Shown here piece by piece: positions 10,000 to 21,838 of a stretch of 64,000 nucleotides of DNA (positions are counted from its first letter, which is position 1; each line of letters opens with the position of its first letter). The DNA comes from Lolium rigidum (lineage: Eukaryota; Streptophyta; Magnoliopsida; Poales; Poaceae): positions 253,072,124 to 253,136,123 of the forward strand of contig NC_061514.1 in NCBI RefSeq assembly GCF_022539505.1, written 5' to 3'. Both the position numbers and the translations under genes were made by a program. The notes beneath the pieces are model-generated. The model was not told where the DNA came from and did not search any database. It saw nothing but the letters and a program-made list of their open reading frames with translations.

Positions 10000-11926
10000 T
10001 GCTGGATTTTTGTGGGAACCCACGGAATTATTATTCAGAAGCTACAGTAATTTTCTTTGGCCACCATCAGTCTCAAGGGATAAAAGAACTGAAACAGTAT
10101 TTCTAAGTTCTTATTTATGGGGGCCGGCATTTGTAAGTCAACGGAGGAAATCTTTCTAGCTGAAAATATTCAGATTGGTCGGAAGACTATTACTGATGTC
10201 ATCTGAGAAATACTATTTCAAGTATTTTGAAATATAACCAGTCGGAAACTAAAATAACAGGGATTCAGAAATCAAAATTAAAAACTTCTTGCTAGTTGTA
10301 GGTAAATCGAGAATTAAGTGCTTCTCTAGTTCATAGGATAAAAAACATATGGCATGAAATGCATAGGATTGATATGTTATGCCTAGTTGAATTCTATGGG
10401 AAGGTAAGTTCTCTTTGATTTCTAGATAGAACTCCTAAACGATGGAAAAAATAGCATAATTAGAGTTTCATGCACTCGCCGAAGCTAGCGATCGTCGCTA
10501 AAATCCAAACTCCAACGTTTAAAGAGACACTAACCCTCCAACATTGACATGTCCAAAGAAGCATAATCGATGCTTTTGTGACTTGTGAGTTGATGAATAT
10601 GTCATCTACAAGCAGCGATGCACATGTCGGTGTGGTATATCGACCGGTGGACGTCTCGTGCTTCCTTGGACGAAGATCCACCGCATCATGTCAATGAAGT
10701 CAGGGAATAATACAAATCTACAACCTGTGGATCAATGTCCTTGCTCCAGAGTACCCACCTCGCCCCCGCCACGAGCTCCGTCGTGGATAACGACGAACGC
10801 CAGCAACATGATGTGGAGAGACAGATCTCACCAGATCTGAAGAACAACGAGAAGACAAAGAAGTCGATATGAAGGTTTGACAAACACACTTTGCCGTCAA
10901 CTCTGACATGTAACCATAAAGGTCATTGTCGGTGTTGGATTAGAGTTGAGACATATTTATCCGCTAAGGTGCCACTTCCACCACCCCAACGACACACCAC
11001 ATTAGACAAACTCTAGCCCTAACTGCGGAATGGGAGGTACGAGGTCCCCGTCCCTCCTGCCACTGGAGCGACAAGTGGAGGGACAGGGGACCAGCACCCT
11101 GGTCGGTGGAGATCAGAGGGAGTTGGCCGCATAGGAGACAAGAGGAAGAGGTGAAAAGTGTTTCTGATCGATCCATCTATGCGTGATTCAAGGTTACTTG
11201 ATTTGCTCAAAAGAAGACATATAGGCGGATATGCTATAGGAGGGAAGGAGAAAGAGTAGGTGCACTAGATACATCAACATTATTTCTTTACTAGTTGGAC
11301 CTATTCTTTTACGTACTTTTTACAAAATTTATATATCGTGATATTCTTTTAACACCATTCTAGGATAAAAATAATCAACGGAAATGTGCATTTTCCATTG
11401 AACCTTATTTATTAAATGGTACATTGCTATGGCGCCCTAAGCTTCAGGAGCTAAGAGATTCAAGGTTCCAATGTATGACCACCATGGAAAGGTGTTGTTG
11501 CTAAAGCCTCATTTGAATCGCTATGCTATTAAAGACCACCGGCAAGAAAACACATGGTAATTGTAGTAGCATGGCCACATATTCTTTTGGCATTGAAAAC
11601 ATGAAACTAGAAGAAAAAAATCATTTGGAATACAATTAGTTAAAAATAGGAGAATTTTTTAAAGAGTGTCAGGTGAGTGAATCATTAAAAACAACATTTT
11701 CATATTTTTTGACAAATATTTGACTTTGTCTGTATTATTTGAAAACAACATTAGTGTACAAACTTTGGGACCCCTCCTTCTCCCCAAGCAGCACGAAGAA
11801 CACCATTCACGATATTGAAATCCAACAAAATTCCATTGCTTTTATTTGTTCCAACTTGTAAGTGTGTCTTAAACGTTAGCCTAAATTAAGAAATAAAAAT
11901 AAATGCTTGACCTACATTAATTCAAT
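10000..11926. other. Upstream flank of membrane-protein gene, copy 1; old repeat debris
   Basis: No gene was recognised. At about 10320-10430 there is a degenerate half of the Tourist-like MITE that is complete in copy 2 (21839-22108). About 10500-11180 is a moderately GC-rich stretch with an AGATCT-containing portion, paralogous to 23160-23830. It resembles old retroposon debris and has no intact frame. The remaining AT-rich sequence to 11926 aligns with about 23860-24560. Confidence 0.5.
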
Positions 11927-12096
11927 CAGTAGCGGAGGCAGCAATGCTTTTAAGGTATGGCCAACCCAAGCAGTGATGTAAACAACAACATTGAAGTTGA
12001 ACTTTTTTTGAGTGCCAACACATATATACAATGAAGTTGGGAAAATTTTAGGTGTGGCGGAGGCCAAACCTTGCCAGATTGCTGCCTCCGCCACTG
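11927..12096. mobile_element. hAT-type MITE with 8-bp target duplication (copy 1 only)
   Basis: A 170-bp element is bounded by inverted repeats CAGTAGCGGAGGCAGCAAT and ATTGCTGCCTCCGCCACTG. It is flanked by the perfect 8-bp duplication AATTCAAT (11919-11926 and 12097-12104), the size typical of hAT transposons. Copy 2 has the empty site (acattaattcaatggtt at about 24540-24556), so insertion followed the tandem duplication. Confidence 0.9.
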
Positions 12097-12416
12097 AATT
12101 CAATAGTTCTTAGCCTAGGATACGCACAAATTCATGTGTCCAGTAAGATCTAATACATGAAACGTGGAACATCCTCTGTTTGTACGAGAATTAGACTATT
12201 TTTGTAGCATTCTAAACCAAAAGATAGAAAAAAAAAGAACATACATGAATATTATAGGAATATATGTGCAAAACAGAGAATTGGCAAACACAAGAATTTT
12301 GTAAACCTACGGCTGATAGAAAATTGAAAAACACATAGAATCCTAATAAACACAAGCACGCTAAAGTCAAACCATATCTTGCTCTCTTACTTCGTGCTAG
12401 GAACCACTCCCTCCAT

Positions 12417-12703
12417 TCCGTAAAATAAGGACTATTTTTTCAAAAGTCAAACATGTAAACTGTGATTTTTTTTTAAACATCAATATCTACCATGCCAAAT
12501 CAATGTCACTAGATACATTTCGACATGCATTTTCATATTTTATTACATATATAGTATCATAGTTTTTAATATATTTTTCAATAAGTTTGCTCAAACTTTA
12601 TATTGGTATCATAGTTCTCAATATTTCTTTTTTATCAGTTTCATCAAACTTTATATCCTTTGACTTCTGAAAAATTTATGCACCTACTTTTACGGAATGA
12701 AAG
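12417..12703. mobile_element. Diverged Stowaway-like MITE, copy 1
   Basis: It begins CTCCCTCCATTCCGTAAAATAAGG and ends TTTTACGGAATGAAAG, imperfect inverted repeats of the Stowaway type around an AT-rich core containing repeated GTCAAAC/TCAAACTTTAT motifs. The paralogous element is at 24878-25175. Flanking TA is clear only on the right, so the left border is approximate. Confidence 0.6.
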
Positions 12704-13075
12704 TAGTATCATATAAATATGTTGAAGTGGGTTGTATATTTATTTTTTGAGTTTTTTGCTTTAAAGTCGAGATCACAAAAGTTATCTTTTGTCTTTGTTA
12801 AGAAAGTGCGGTTGTAATCTCTATGTTTGGTGCATACTTGTCAAATACTCAATTCTCTTGTAGCTACTACTTTTTACACGAAGTAGCTTCCGATCTGGCG
12901 AATTCCAATATTTCTCTCGGGTATAGAAAGAATGAAAAGCCCCACCATTGTTTATTCATTCCATCAGCCACACGCCTCCCGGGTCGCTTGCTCTAGGAGA
13001 CACGAGAGGCCCCCCAAACCCTAGCCTAACTATTCTAAACACGTGCCCTCCCCCGGTCGCCACCAACGGGGTAGG

Positions 13076-13679
13076 TGAAAGGATCGTATGACACCTAGAG
13101 GAGGGGGGGAGGGGTGAATAGGTGCTGAATCAAATTTTAATTCTTGTTCCAATTTAGGCTTGACACAAAAGGTTAATTTTCTAGATATGCAACTATGTGA
13201 ATTTACCTATATGACAAGATGCAAGCAAGCAAGCAATACAAGATACAAGTAGTAAAGTGCGGTAAAGGATAGAAATAACCGAGGTGAAGCACGTGGAGAC
13301 ACAAGAGTATGATTCTTGTAGTTCCTTCCTTGTAAAGGGAAGTACGTCTACGTTGGAGGGGTGTGGTGCTACGAAGGCCTACCAACGCCACAAAGGCCTC
13401 ACCCTATTATCTGACGAGTGCCGCCACAAAGGCCTAGCTCACACTCCACTAAGCGGTTGCGTTAAGATCGTAACCAGAACCTCTACACAAAGATTGGGCA
13501 CACATCCACAACTAAATTGGAGGCTCCCAAAGTTGTTACAATAGAAAGACAAGTTATCAAAGAGTAAACAACAACTACTCAACACATATTAAACTATCAC
13601 ACTACTCAACACATATTAAACTATCACTAATGTTGTCATCTAACACACTAACCATAATGGTAGGGGAAATGTTCTTTCA
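13076..13679. mobile_element. Solo LTR (copy 1 only)
   Basis: A 604-bp block starts TGAAAGGATCG and ends TTCTTTCA, giving terminal TG...CA and the short inverted repeat TGAAAG/CTTTCA. It is flanked by GTAGG (13071-13075) and GTTGG (13680-13684), a 5-bp target duplication with one mismatch. The start (TGAAAGGATCG ... CACCTAGAGG) is a motif I associate with grass LTR elements. Copy 2 lacks the block at the matching place near 25540. A perfect 27-bp tandem repeat lies inside at 13574-13627. There is no internal domain, so it is a solo LTR. Confidence 0.72.
13574..13627 (+). repeat. 27-bp perfect tandem repeat, two units
   Basis: Units at 13574-13600 and 13601-13627 are identical (start actactcaacacatattaaa). 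They lie inside the solo LTR at 13076-13679. Confidence 0.9.
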
Positions 13680-13684
13680 GTTGG

Positions 13685-14370
13685 CGGTGGTGGCGGCGTC
13701 CGTTTGTCAAAGACATAGGGCATCAGAGGCACACCCGCCGGCACATCTTTTGAGCGGACCGGCGGTGTCTGGCATTGTGCGTGGAGGCGGTGTTCGTTGC
13801 GCTGGCGAGGCGGCGGTGCAGCGAAGCCTGATGAAGAAACATGGCGAGGCGGCGGTGCAGCGAAGCCTGATGAAGAAACATGGAGAGGCAACTATGCTCG
13901 TTGCGACGCCTCAATGGCCAGCACGAGCATGCTCGATCTAGTCCAAGCAGGCCTGATCTAGGCCGAGTCGGCCCTCGCATCGATCTGCAACGTGGCGGGG
14001 GTTCTCGTGCATGGAATCACACCTTGCCTCATGGCGTTTCCTAGGAGTGTACATGAGGTTCTAGCGAGCCTTGGACCTCGCGCTCCACGCCGCGGTGTGG
14101 CCCTCCGACGACCTTACTTGGGGCGGCCTGGGATAGTCGGTTGTGTGGGGGGCTCGACCTGAACAAAGGCGGCGGTCCTAGTGTTTCTCTCGCGTCAAGA
14201 AGAAGATTTGTTTGACGTCTGTCCTCCTTGATCTCGTCGGAGTGTCGAGTTCCGGAGAACTCCGTCGGTGAACTCCCTTAGGCGCCTTATGCCTGGAGAT
14301 TGCTAGATCAGATGGGATTTGTTCGTGCACACTCATATTTTTCCTGACCATTTGGATCGGCAGGGAGCAA
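13685..14370. other. GC-rich end of duplicated block, copy 1; contains empty site of the long LTR
   Basis: This stretch aligns with 25550-25977 joined to 42408-42548 of copy 2. The junction tttgacg-tctgtcctcctt near 14208-14230 is the uninterrupted form of the site where the long solo LTR (25983-42402) inserted in copy 2. No intact gene was recognised; the open frames look compositional. Confidence 0.65.
13804..13881 (+). repeat. 39-bp perfect tandem repeat, two units
   Basis: Units at 13804-13842 and 13843-13881 are identical (start ggcgaggcggcggtgcagcg). Copy 2 has no such duplication at the paralogous place (about 25650-25680), so it arose in copy 1 after the block duplication. The unit length is a multiple of three, but I see no supported gene here. 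Confidence 0.9.
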
Positions 14371-14493
14371 TGATGACCCACAAGTATAGGGGATCGCAAC
14401 AGTCTTCGAGGGAAGTAAAACCCAATTTATTGATTCGACACAAGGGGAGACAAAGAACACTTGAAAGTTTTAACAGCGGAGTTGTCAATTCAG
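14371..14493. mobile_element. LTR retrotransposon end, cut by assembly gap
   Basis: The sequence starts TGATGACCCACAAGTATAGGGG and matches the left end of the LTR at 59575-60778 almost base for base for its 123 nt. It then runs into the N gap. An element of the same family therefore inserted at the right end of block copy 1, and most of it is missing from the assembly. Confidence 0.8.
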
Positions 14494-14593
14494 NNNNNNN
14501 NNNNNNNNNNNNNNNNNNNNNNNNNNNNNNNNNNNNNNNNNNNNNNNNNNNNNNNNNNNNNNNNNNNNNNNNNNNNNNNNNNNNNNNNNNNNN
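14494..14593. other. Assembly gap (100 N)
   Basis: One hundred N positions, a conventional gap of unknown true size. By synteny with copy 1 it should hide the rest of an LTR element and the promoter and exon 1 of PDRP1 copy 2. Confidence 0.95.
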
Positions 14594-16518
14594 CTATTGC
14601 TTCAGTTTAAAGGAGGTACATGGAGCCAAGCTAGTTCTATACTACCAATATTGCCTATAACCAGTTAAGTTTAAGCTTATCTAAATAACGGAAATTTGAG
14701 AATGTGCAGTAGTTAATTCATGTTACAGGGTAAGAAAGAAGTAGAGTGCGACAGGTAAACAACACAAACAAATATAAACATGCCTATAACCAGTTAAGTT
14801 TAAGCTTAGAGATGAAATCTGCTGGCTTACAAGGGCAACCCTGCAACTTTACTTTCTGGTCCTAGTTAAATACGCTGCTTAGCTACAGATCAACAAATTA
14901 GATCGTCCCAACATGTCAAACAAATCTTGTTGTGCTCCGTGGCACTGGGTGTCGCCCCACCTCGTCCAAGCCCCGTCTAGGGCGGAACTGCAGGTTGTTT
15001 GCAGAGACCACGACATATTTGGATTTGGAGTCGGTGGATGAGGATTGACGACGCAAATCTATCTTTCTTGTGGCATGATGTAGATTACACAATATAGTTT
15101 TTTCAAATTTGATGTAGTCGTAGCGACAAAAGTTTTATCACAGTGACTCTAAGACAATTGCTATTCATAAGCAGCATTCTTGGGCTCCAATAGGAAAGTT
15201 TCTTGTTTGGTAACTAATGGGGCTCTGGGAAGGGAAAAAATTAATGGAATCATGCAGGCATTGCTTGTTCATATGAGAAAAAAGCACCAAGGAAATTAGG
15301 TCCTTAGAAAAGCTAGCTGGCCATCTACCCCACGTCTCCATGTTTATGAGCTGGGTGGGCCTTCTGTGTGCCATCGTTTCTTTCTTCCTAGTTCTATACT
15401 TCCATTGCTTCAGTTTATAGGAGGTACATGGAGCCAAGCTAGTTGGCTACATAGGAAATTGCTACTACCAATATTCCCCTGCGATAGGGACGGCCCAAGG
15501 GAGTGAATGGACGTCCAACAACTGAAAACTCTATCTTATAAATAATAACTCTTAAAACTCCTATCAAGTTGCCAAGAATATAATTTTTGCAATTATCATA
15601 TATTCTGTATAGTCAGATGTATCACGTCTTTTGATTAGTTGATTCTAGAGATGTATATTTTGAGATATTTTTAATTGCACAAAATTAAGGACTATGACAG
15701 CACAAGCCTTTGAAAGACTCAAGCAATAAACAATAACTTGTGTAGAAACACATGGGTATCTAGCTAGTAAGTACTCCCTCCGTTCCATAATTCTTGTCGC
15801 GGTTTTAGTTCATGGAACGGAGGGAGTAGGAAAGATTACTGTAAAGCCTATGGCTTTGCTTTGCAATAATTCAGGTATTTAGCCATCGTCTTCACCATTT
15901 TTTTACCTTTGAAGTTGAATGTTGGTGTAATACATGGGCTAACATCACACTATTATGTTTTTACTGCGATCACACTATTATGTAGTACGTGCGAATAAAG
16001 CTACAATATCGATTCAACTCCCCCAAAGATGTTAATGACTCGAAATATGCTTGTAGTTGGAAACAAACATTGCATGTGTTCTAATAAAGGAAAATGTCTT
16101 CTGAGATGGAACAGATAAATTATGCAGAGGATCACTTGAACCTTTAGTTAAGTAAAACAAACTCACTACATGCACGTCCGCGTGGATCATGCAGTTGAAT
16201 AAGGCTGAGTGTTTTCCTATAAATTGAGAACTGCACAGTTGATTCATCCGCATCTATCTGTTTTCTTGATGCAAGTTGGTAACTTGGTATACACTGCTTC
16301 ACGAACCAGCTAGTTCAGATATTCAGACAAGGGCAGCGCAATTAGATTTTATTTTATCTGTTTGCTTGAATCATATTATTGACTATAATCGATCAGTTGT
16401 CAAGTGGTACATATACTATTGACCAAGCTCAGCACAATCATGTGCTAAGAACTAAAATTAAATGCACCTCACTTGTCGGAACTAATCAGCATCCCTTACA
16501 TTTTGCCATTTTCTTTAG
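14594..16518 (+). other. Intron 1 remainder of PDRP1 copy 2
   Basis: From about 15160 the sequence follows copy 1 intron 1 closely. The stretch 14594-15160 is rearranged: the piece containing gcttcagttta-aggaggtacatgg occurs at 14598 and again at about 15409, and a 240-bp portion near 14890-15150 has no match in copy 1. Exon 1 is not found here. The acceptor ttctttag ends at 16518. Confidence 0.7.
15774..15826. mobile_element. Short Stowaway MITE, copy 2
   Basis: The 53-bp paralogue of the element at 4305-4357 has the same CTCCCTCCGTTCC inverted repeats and flanking TA, with one visible base change in the middle (cgtggt/cgcggt). Confidence 0.88.
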
Positions 16519-17370
16519 GTTGATGACATGGACAACCTTATTAAAATAGTAAAGCAAGCAGCAAAAGAAGGAGCATTGCTTCTATATACCCTTGCTGATC
16601 CTTCGATGGCCGAGGCAACCAAGAAGGCTTGTGATCTATGGGGTGTTCCATCCACCGATGTTCTTCGTCCTACGATTGAAGCCATAGCTTCTCATATTGG
16701 CGTTGCTCCATCTGGGATTCCACGAAGCTCTGCTAGCCGAAAGGGTCAACTTTCTGAGGATTACTTCCGACGAATTGAAGCGATTGATTTCACCATCAAA
16801 CAAGATGATGGTGCTCAGCCACAGAACCTTGCCCGTGCACACATCGTACTTGTTGGTGTTTCACGTACCGGAAAGACACCATTGTCTATTTATCTAGCAC
16901 AAAAGGGCTACAAAGTGGCAAATGTCCCAATTGTGATGGGAATTGATCTTCCAAAGGCCCTCTTTGAGATTGACCAGGATAAGATATTTGGGTTGACGAT
17001 AAACCCTGTGGTTCTTCAGGCAATCAGAAAGGCAAGAGCAAACACTCTGGGATTTAATGGGCAAAAGAGCAATTATGCTGAAATGGAGCATGTGAGGCAG
17101 GAGCTGGACCACGCAAATCAAATTTTTGTTCAGCACCCAACATGGCCAGTCATTCGTAAGATCAGTTTCATTATATTTCATTCTCAAAAAAAAAAATCCA
17201 TTATTATATTTACGGAAACTCCATTTTCTTGTTTGTCATATTATAGCCATATTTTTTTGCGTGCAGAGGTCACTGGAAAAGCTATAGAGGAAACAGCTGC
17301 TGTCATTGTTAGGATATACCATGACAGGAAGCAGAAGTGCTCCATGCCACGCATATCAAAACGGTACTAG
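16519..17370 (+). CDS. PDRP1: Pyruvate,phosphate dikinase regulatory protein, copy 2 (exons 2-3)
   Basis: Exon 2 is 16519-17155 and exon 3 is 17267-17370, the same lengths and phases as in copy 1. The DUF299/PPSR core, the P-loop [13 protein letters not shown] and the C-terminal MPRISKRY are intact. Against copy 1 I count eleven nucleotide differences in 741 coding bases; ten are synonymous and one is Leu-to-Ile (MDNLLK/MDNLIK). The gene is therefore probably still under selection. Exon 1, with the transit peptide and the first part of the core, is not visible and should lie in the gap; a 5' truncation is the alternative. Intron 2 (17156-17266) is 111 nt and has no in-frame stop, so an unspliced message still encodes an uninterrupted protein with 37 extra residues. 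Copy 1 does not have this property. Confidence 0.85.
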   Translation, partial: VDDMDNLIKIVKQAAKEGALLLYTLADPSMAEATKKACDLWGVPSTDVLRPTIEAIASHIGVAPSGIPRSSASRKGQLSEDYFRRIEAIDFTIKQDDGAQPQNLARAHIVLVGVSRTGKTPLSIYLAQKGYKVANVPIVMGIDLPKALFEIDQDKIFGLTINPVVLQAIRKARANTLGFNGQKSNYAEMEHVRQELDHANQIFVQHPTWPVIRKISFIIFHSQKKKSIIIFTETPFSCLSYYSHIFLRAEVTGKAIEETAAVIVRIYHDRKQKCSMPRISKRY

Positions 17371-18630
17371 CACCATGTTCTATCTATTCTACTGCGCCTT
17401 GTAAAATATGTGTGCTCTTATAAGCGCCATGTCAAGGGTACCATGGCTGCCCTGTTATTATTAGCTCTTAGTCTCTTACTTTGTGGGACAACATACCACC
17501 TTCTATCTGTCTTCTGTATCTAAATGATCAGAGTTCACAGTATAGTGCAGGAGGAAATAAATGTATAATTCATGATCTTTTTTCATTGTCTATTTTTTTT
17601 ATAATTATTGGTGTATTCTTAGTTTATTAGGTAATCAGTAGGTTGAATTGAACTAGCTTTCTGAAATTCGTTAATCAGATTAATATATTTCTTGCAGAGA
17701 ACTAAGACTCTGTCAGTATAAAATAGTTAAATTGGGACCATAATGTCCTTTATCCTCCTTAACATCTCTTCTAACACAGTTTGCATGAGACATCACAGCG
17801 ATTCCGTTTTCGTAGGCTTGACCAGTAGGATTATTTGCACAAGGATCTGTTCACTCTCCGATTTGATATGGAGGTCATCTAAAAGTAGTTTCAATAAGAA
17901 CATCATGCAATATTTTACTCTTTTCTTTTGATCTTTTTTCTTTTGTTTATTTATTGTTTTCATTTACCTAAATAGTGATATTCAAATTTGACAAACCATG
18001 TTTTTCAGAAGTATACTTTCATCTTTTTAATGGTTGCAATGCATCTTATCTTGTAAATATGTGGTTGAAAGTCGACAATAGATTTCTGGTCAGATGTGGT
18101 TCAACCAAAATGTAGTTTCGCTGCCAGACCAGGGACACCCTAAACCAGACCTGTGGTCACGGAAGTCTGGTTGAGCTGATGGGAGTTCTGGTCATATGTG
18201 AGCTGCTGCAGCTCAAGGACTGACAGTAGGACTGCTTTACATAATCATTGTTTGGTACTTGATATTCTGTTTCCTTTTGAGAGAAAGTGAAGATGACTTC
18301 GGAAGCCGGTAATTTCAGTCACAAATGCTCCTATTCCCTGTGTTGTATTCGATTAATTGTTTCCATTTGATACAAAATCAAGTTCTAATTTGGCCGAGTG
18401 CCATTTCAATCAACAAATTAGCTCTATGTTTTCTTTGGATCCTACGAAAAGGTTTCAAGTTCAGGACAGTTGTATCTTTTATCCACCTACATTGTTCTTC
18501 TGAAATGTCCTTGATATGCTCCATGATGTTTTAGAATTGCAAGTACGATGTTTAGCTGACGTCCTGAATTTTTTTGTCAATGAGGACTGAATAACTTAAG
18601 GAAATAAGAAATATGTTTATTTTTTTGCAG

Positions 18631-18718
18631 GGTGGCTCCAATTCGAGTCTACGATTATCGTCTAGAGATGGTTAACACTCCTGTTGAGGCTCAAAAGGTA
18701 TTGGTTAGGGAATTTTAA
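18631..18718 (+). CDS. Alternative last coding exon of PDRP1, copy 2
   Basis: The acceptor is ttttttgcag at 18630. The frame [13 protein letters not shown]...VREF ends in TAA at 18716-18718 and encodes exactly the same 28 residues as 7140-7227, with four synonymous changes. The upstream donor option AAACG|GTACTAG is conserved at about 17363. Confidence 0.5.
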
Positions 18719-19302
18719 AGCTATTGTGCAGCAGTGGAGCGAATAATCTAGAACCTACTATCTGAGATGGAACTCCCTGATTAGATTAGAGTCATTCCCT
18801 CAATAAAAGAAGCGAGTCATTGTGCAGACAAGGCGGAGATTGTTGGTTGTTCATTGGTTTAGTCTAGTTTTTGTTTAAGTTTATATATACTCATGTACAA
18901 CCTCTTGTAGAAATAATCCAGCCAAAGACAATCATTACATGTACATCAGTGTATATTTTGGTATGCTTATGTTTGTAGTATCTGCAAGGAGGAAAAAAAT
19001 CCAGTATCATCGCTCCAAAGCGACACGTATTCTTTCCAGCAATTAGAGAAAAAAAAAGGGGGGGGGGGGGGGAAAGAACAGAAGAAACCAAACACAAAGA
19101 GAGGACTACTAGCATCACAAACTTCCCTATCAGGCCCCAACCAGCCTAATCTCCTCTCTGCCATTTGTCATGTATTCTGCTGTGCCATCTGATACCACCA
19201 TACACTCAAGTAAGATTAGTCCCCGTCACGATCTTTACAGATCATATGTTGAAAACCATCCTCTGAACAAGAAAAATCTCTCTGCGCTCCAAGGTCCAGG
19301 TT
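18719..19302. other. Convergent intergenic region, copy 2
   Basis: This is the paralogue of 7228-7807. It contains a poly-G run of about 15 at 19058-19072 preceded by a poly-A run, absent from copy 1. The run would shift any frame crossing it, which speaks against the minus-strand open frames here being genes. Confidence 0.6.
19058..19072 (+). repeat. Poly-G homopolymer (about 15)
   Basis: An A8-9/G15 run replaces the short aaaaaaagaaggggg stretch of copy 1 at about 7563-7577. It may be a real slippage product or a base-calling error. Confidence 0.8.
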
Positions 19303-21276
19303 TTACCGCGCATCGCTGACAGTGCCCTCCGCACCGCTTCCTGCGTCGTTCATCTTGCTCATGGAAAGGGTGAAGTAGAGCAGGATCAACGTTCCCACAC
19401 TGGACCTGCATAAATATCCAATAAATGCTTGTATCAGAGGCACAGAAACATGAGCAAAACCTTCTCTAGCTAGCACTATGAATGGTGCTACCATACTAAA
19501 TCTACAACAGTTGTTCGTCAGTCGCCATCTTTTCTCTAGATCATTGTAGCGAAGGCGAATGTGACAACTAGTTTCTGCAACGGGGACTTGCCAACAAAAA
19601 CCACGGCCCTTCTTGCACAACATTTCCGCACGCAGCATCATCATCACTCATCACCGGTCGGGACGAACCCGTCCTAGAGGCTGCAAATTATTGCCAGTAA
19701 TGATCCTATGACGCGCTCCATTCAAGCTGGAGAAGCCCTATCACATCGGATTGATTAGTTGCATTTGGTAGGTCAGGCTTATGTTGTGCTGTCTACTAAG
19801 TCGCCTGGAGATGTCAAGAGAAACCACTGTTGCTCACTGAATGCTTAACTGTTCTGCCTAATGGTTCGTGTAGTCCATGAATTGCTTCAAGTACTACGGT
19901 TTTTGGGGGAAAAAAAAGTCGCTAGCAGGAATGGCAGATGAGAGCGTACTGATACTGACCCATGATCGTCTAGCTTGTCCAGATATTAGCTCTGACCAAG
20001 TGAAACAGGTGGACGGGAGTAGCAGCAGTAACCAAATCAGGTTTGCCTAATTGGCACTCTGCTGCTGCATAGCTGGTTCTTCAGTGATCGGATCTTACCA
20101 AGTAAACAATTAATAACCAGGGAAAAAAAACAAAGAAAGATTCTTACAGCGTGGCGAAGAGGAAGACGACCCTCCGTGGATCGAGCCACGGCGCCGGACG
20201 CCGTCCCAGCCGCCGGGACTTCCCTCCCGGCGTGCCGGCGCCACCGGGCGTCCGGAGCCCGTTGAGCATCTCGTCGGCGGCTGCCACGTGGACGAAGAGC
20301 GGGGACAGTGGGGGCCTCTCGCCCGTCCCTGCGCCATTTCCTGCACAGCAACGGATCAACAAATCGACGTCAGCACCTGCGGTTGCGATCCAAATGTGCA
20401 TCTCTCCGACAACGTCATGGCCAGAGCTGTGAAGTGTGAACAAGCCACCCCCTCCCGTTCGTCGTCAGAGATGTGAACTTAACGCAAGTGTCACTGGTCA
20501 CTTAAGCCACAAGTTAATGTTAATCGATGTGTCAAAGTCAAATTGCCCGAGCTCCACGGAAACCAATAAGATCGAAGCAAAATTTTCAGAGACATCGACA
20601 TCACAATTCACAAATGCGAATCGACCCATTTTCTTTTCCTTCTCCATGGTAAACTGAGTCATGATTTTGTGAGGGAAGGGCAGAAAACAAAACAGAATTT
20701 GGGTCCAAGCTCAAGATGGGCTAACCTGTGGTGCCGTTGGCGTCGCCGTCGGCCTGCTTCCGGTCTGATCCCTTCCTCGACAGCGACCTCACCACCCGCT
20801 GTTGCGTTCAAGCACAATTAAGATAGATACGCTATCGCACTCAGCAAAGCGAGCTAAAGAAATCGAGACCGCCGGCGAGCTTCTGGACTTACGGGTGTCC
20901 GTGGGGTCGAGACCGGAGGTGGCGGCGCCGTCGCCGTTGTTTCTGGGCCGTTGCCGGCGAGCGAGGAGAGGGCGCCGATGTCGAGGGCGATGAACCCACC
21001 GGTCGCGGCGTCCAAGCTCGACTGTCCGTGGGCACTTGGTGGCGCAAGAACCTGAAACAGAACACAGGTGTTAATCTCCTGCGAGAACGTATCTGCCGGC
21101 GACGAAACCGAAGCTCTTCAAGCAGAGAGATCTCATGCGCCGCTGCTGCCAGAAGATCCAAATTGCTTCCAGTTGTCCGGGGGCAAGAACACCCTGCGGC
21201 GACTAAGAGACGATTGACTGACAGAAAGCTGAGCAGGAAGGGTGCTTACAGGATGGTTGGAGGTGGCGTCCCCCAT
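19303..21276 (-). CDS. Conserved unknown protein with C-terminal membrane segment, copy 2
   Basis: Exons on the minus strand are 21250-21276, 20893-21051, 20726-20798, 20148-20340 and 19303-19405, matching copy 1 in length, phase and GT/AG borders, 184 aa. Amino-acid differences seen from copy 1 are Gly to Ala in the PSGHG motif of exon 2, Ile to Thr at the end of exon 3 and Val to Ala in the polar tail; other changes are synonymous. The single hydrophobic segment and the basic patches are unchanged. Function is unknown. The gene is convergent with PDRP1 copy 2 in the same arrangement as copy 1, so the pair was duplicated as one block. Confidence 0.82.
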
Positions 21277-21511
21277 GCCTGAGGTGACGTTCGGCGTGTA
21301 CGCAGCTGCCTCTCTTCTGCCTTCTCTTTTGTTGTATCCGAGTTATGGTTGCGTCTCGAGGAGGAGGAGAATTGAATGGCGGAATACTACCAAAACGAGG
21401 AACCGGAGGGAAAGGACCGGCGCTTTGCTCTTTTCGCTGAGGGCCAAAGATCCTGGCGGTGGTGCGAGCTAGCAGTAGGAGGGAAGATGATGGTCACACC
21501 ACGGTTCCTCG

Positions 21512-21520
21512 TATATATAT
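21512..21520 (-). promoter_or_regulatory. TATA-like box upstream of membrane-protein gene, copy 2
   Basis: TATATATAT lies about 236 bp upstream of the minus-strand ATG (21274-21276), at the same place as 9991-9999 in copy 1. Confidence 0.45.
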
Positions 21521-21838
21521 TGCTGGATTTTTGTGGGAACCCACGGAATTATTATTCAGAAGCTACAGTAACTTTCTTTGGCCACCATCAGTCTCAAGCG
21601 GTAAAAGAACTGAAACAGTATTTCTAAGTTCTTATTTATGGGGGCCCGCATTTGTAAGTCAACGGAGGAAATCTTTCTAGCTGAAAATATTCAGATTGGT
21701 CGGAAGACTATTACTGATGTCATCTGAGAAATACTATTTCAAATATTTTGAAATATAATCGTTCGGAAATTAAAATTACAGAGATTGAAAAAGAAAAGTT
21801 TAAACCCTTTTGCTAGTTGTTGGTTAACTGAGAATTAA

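Noticed and set aside
13284..13941. Open frames near 13.3-13.9 kb including a repeated SLMKKHGEAAVQR pattern
   Set aside because: The first lies in a solo LTR and the repeat comes from a recent 39-bp duplication absent from copy 2; no homologous frame is kept there.
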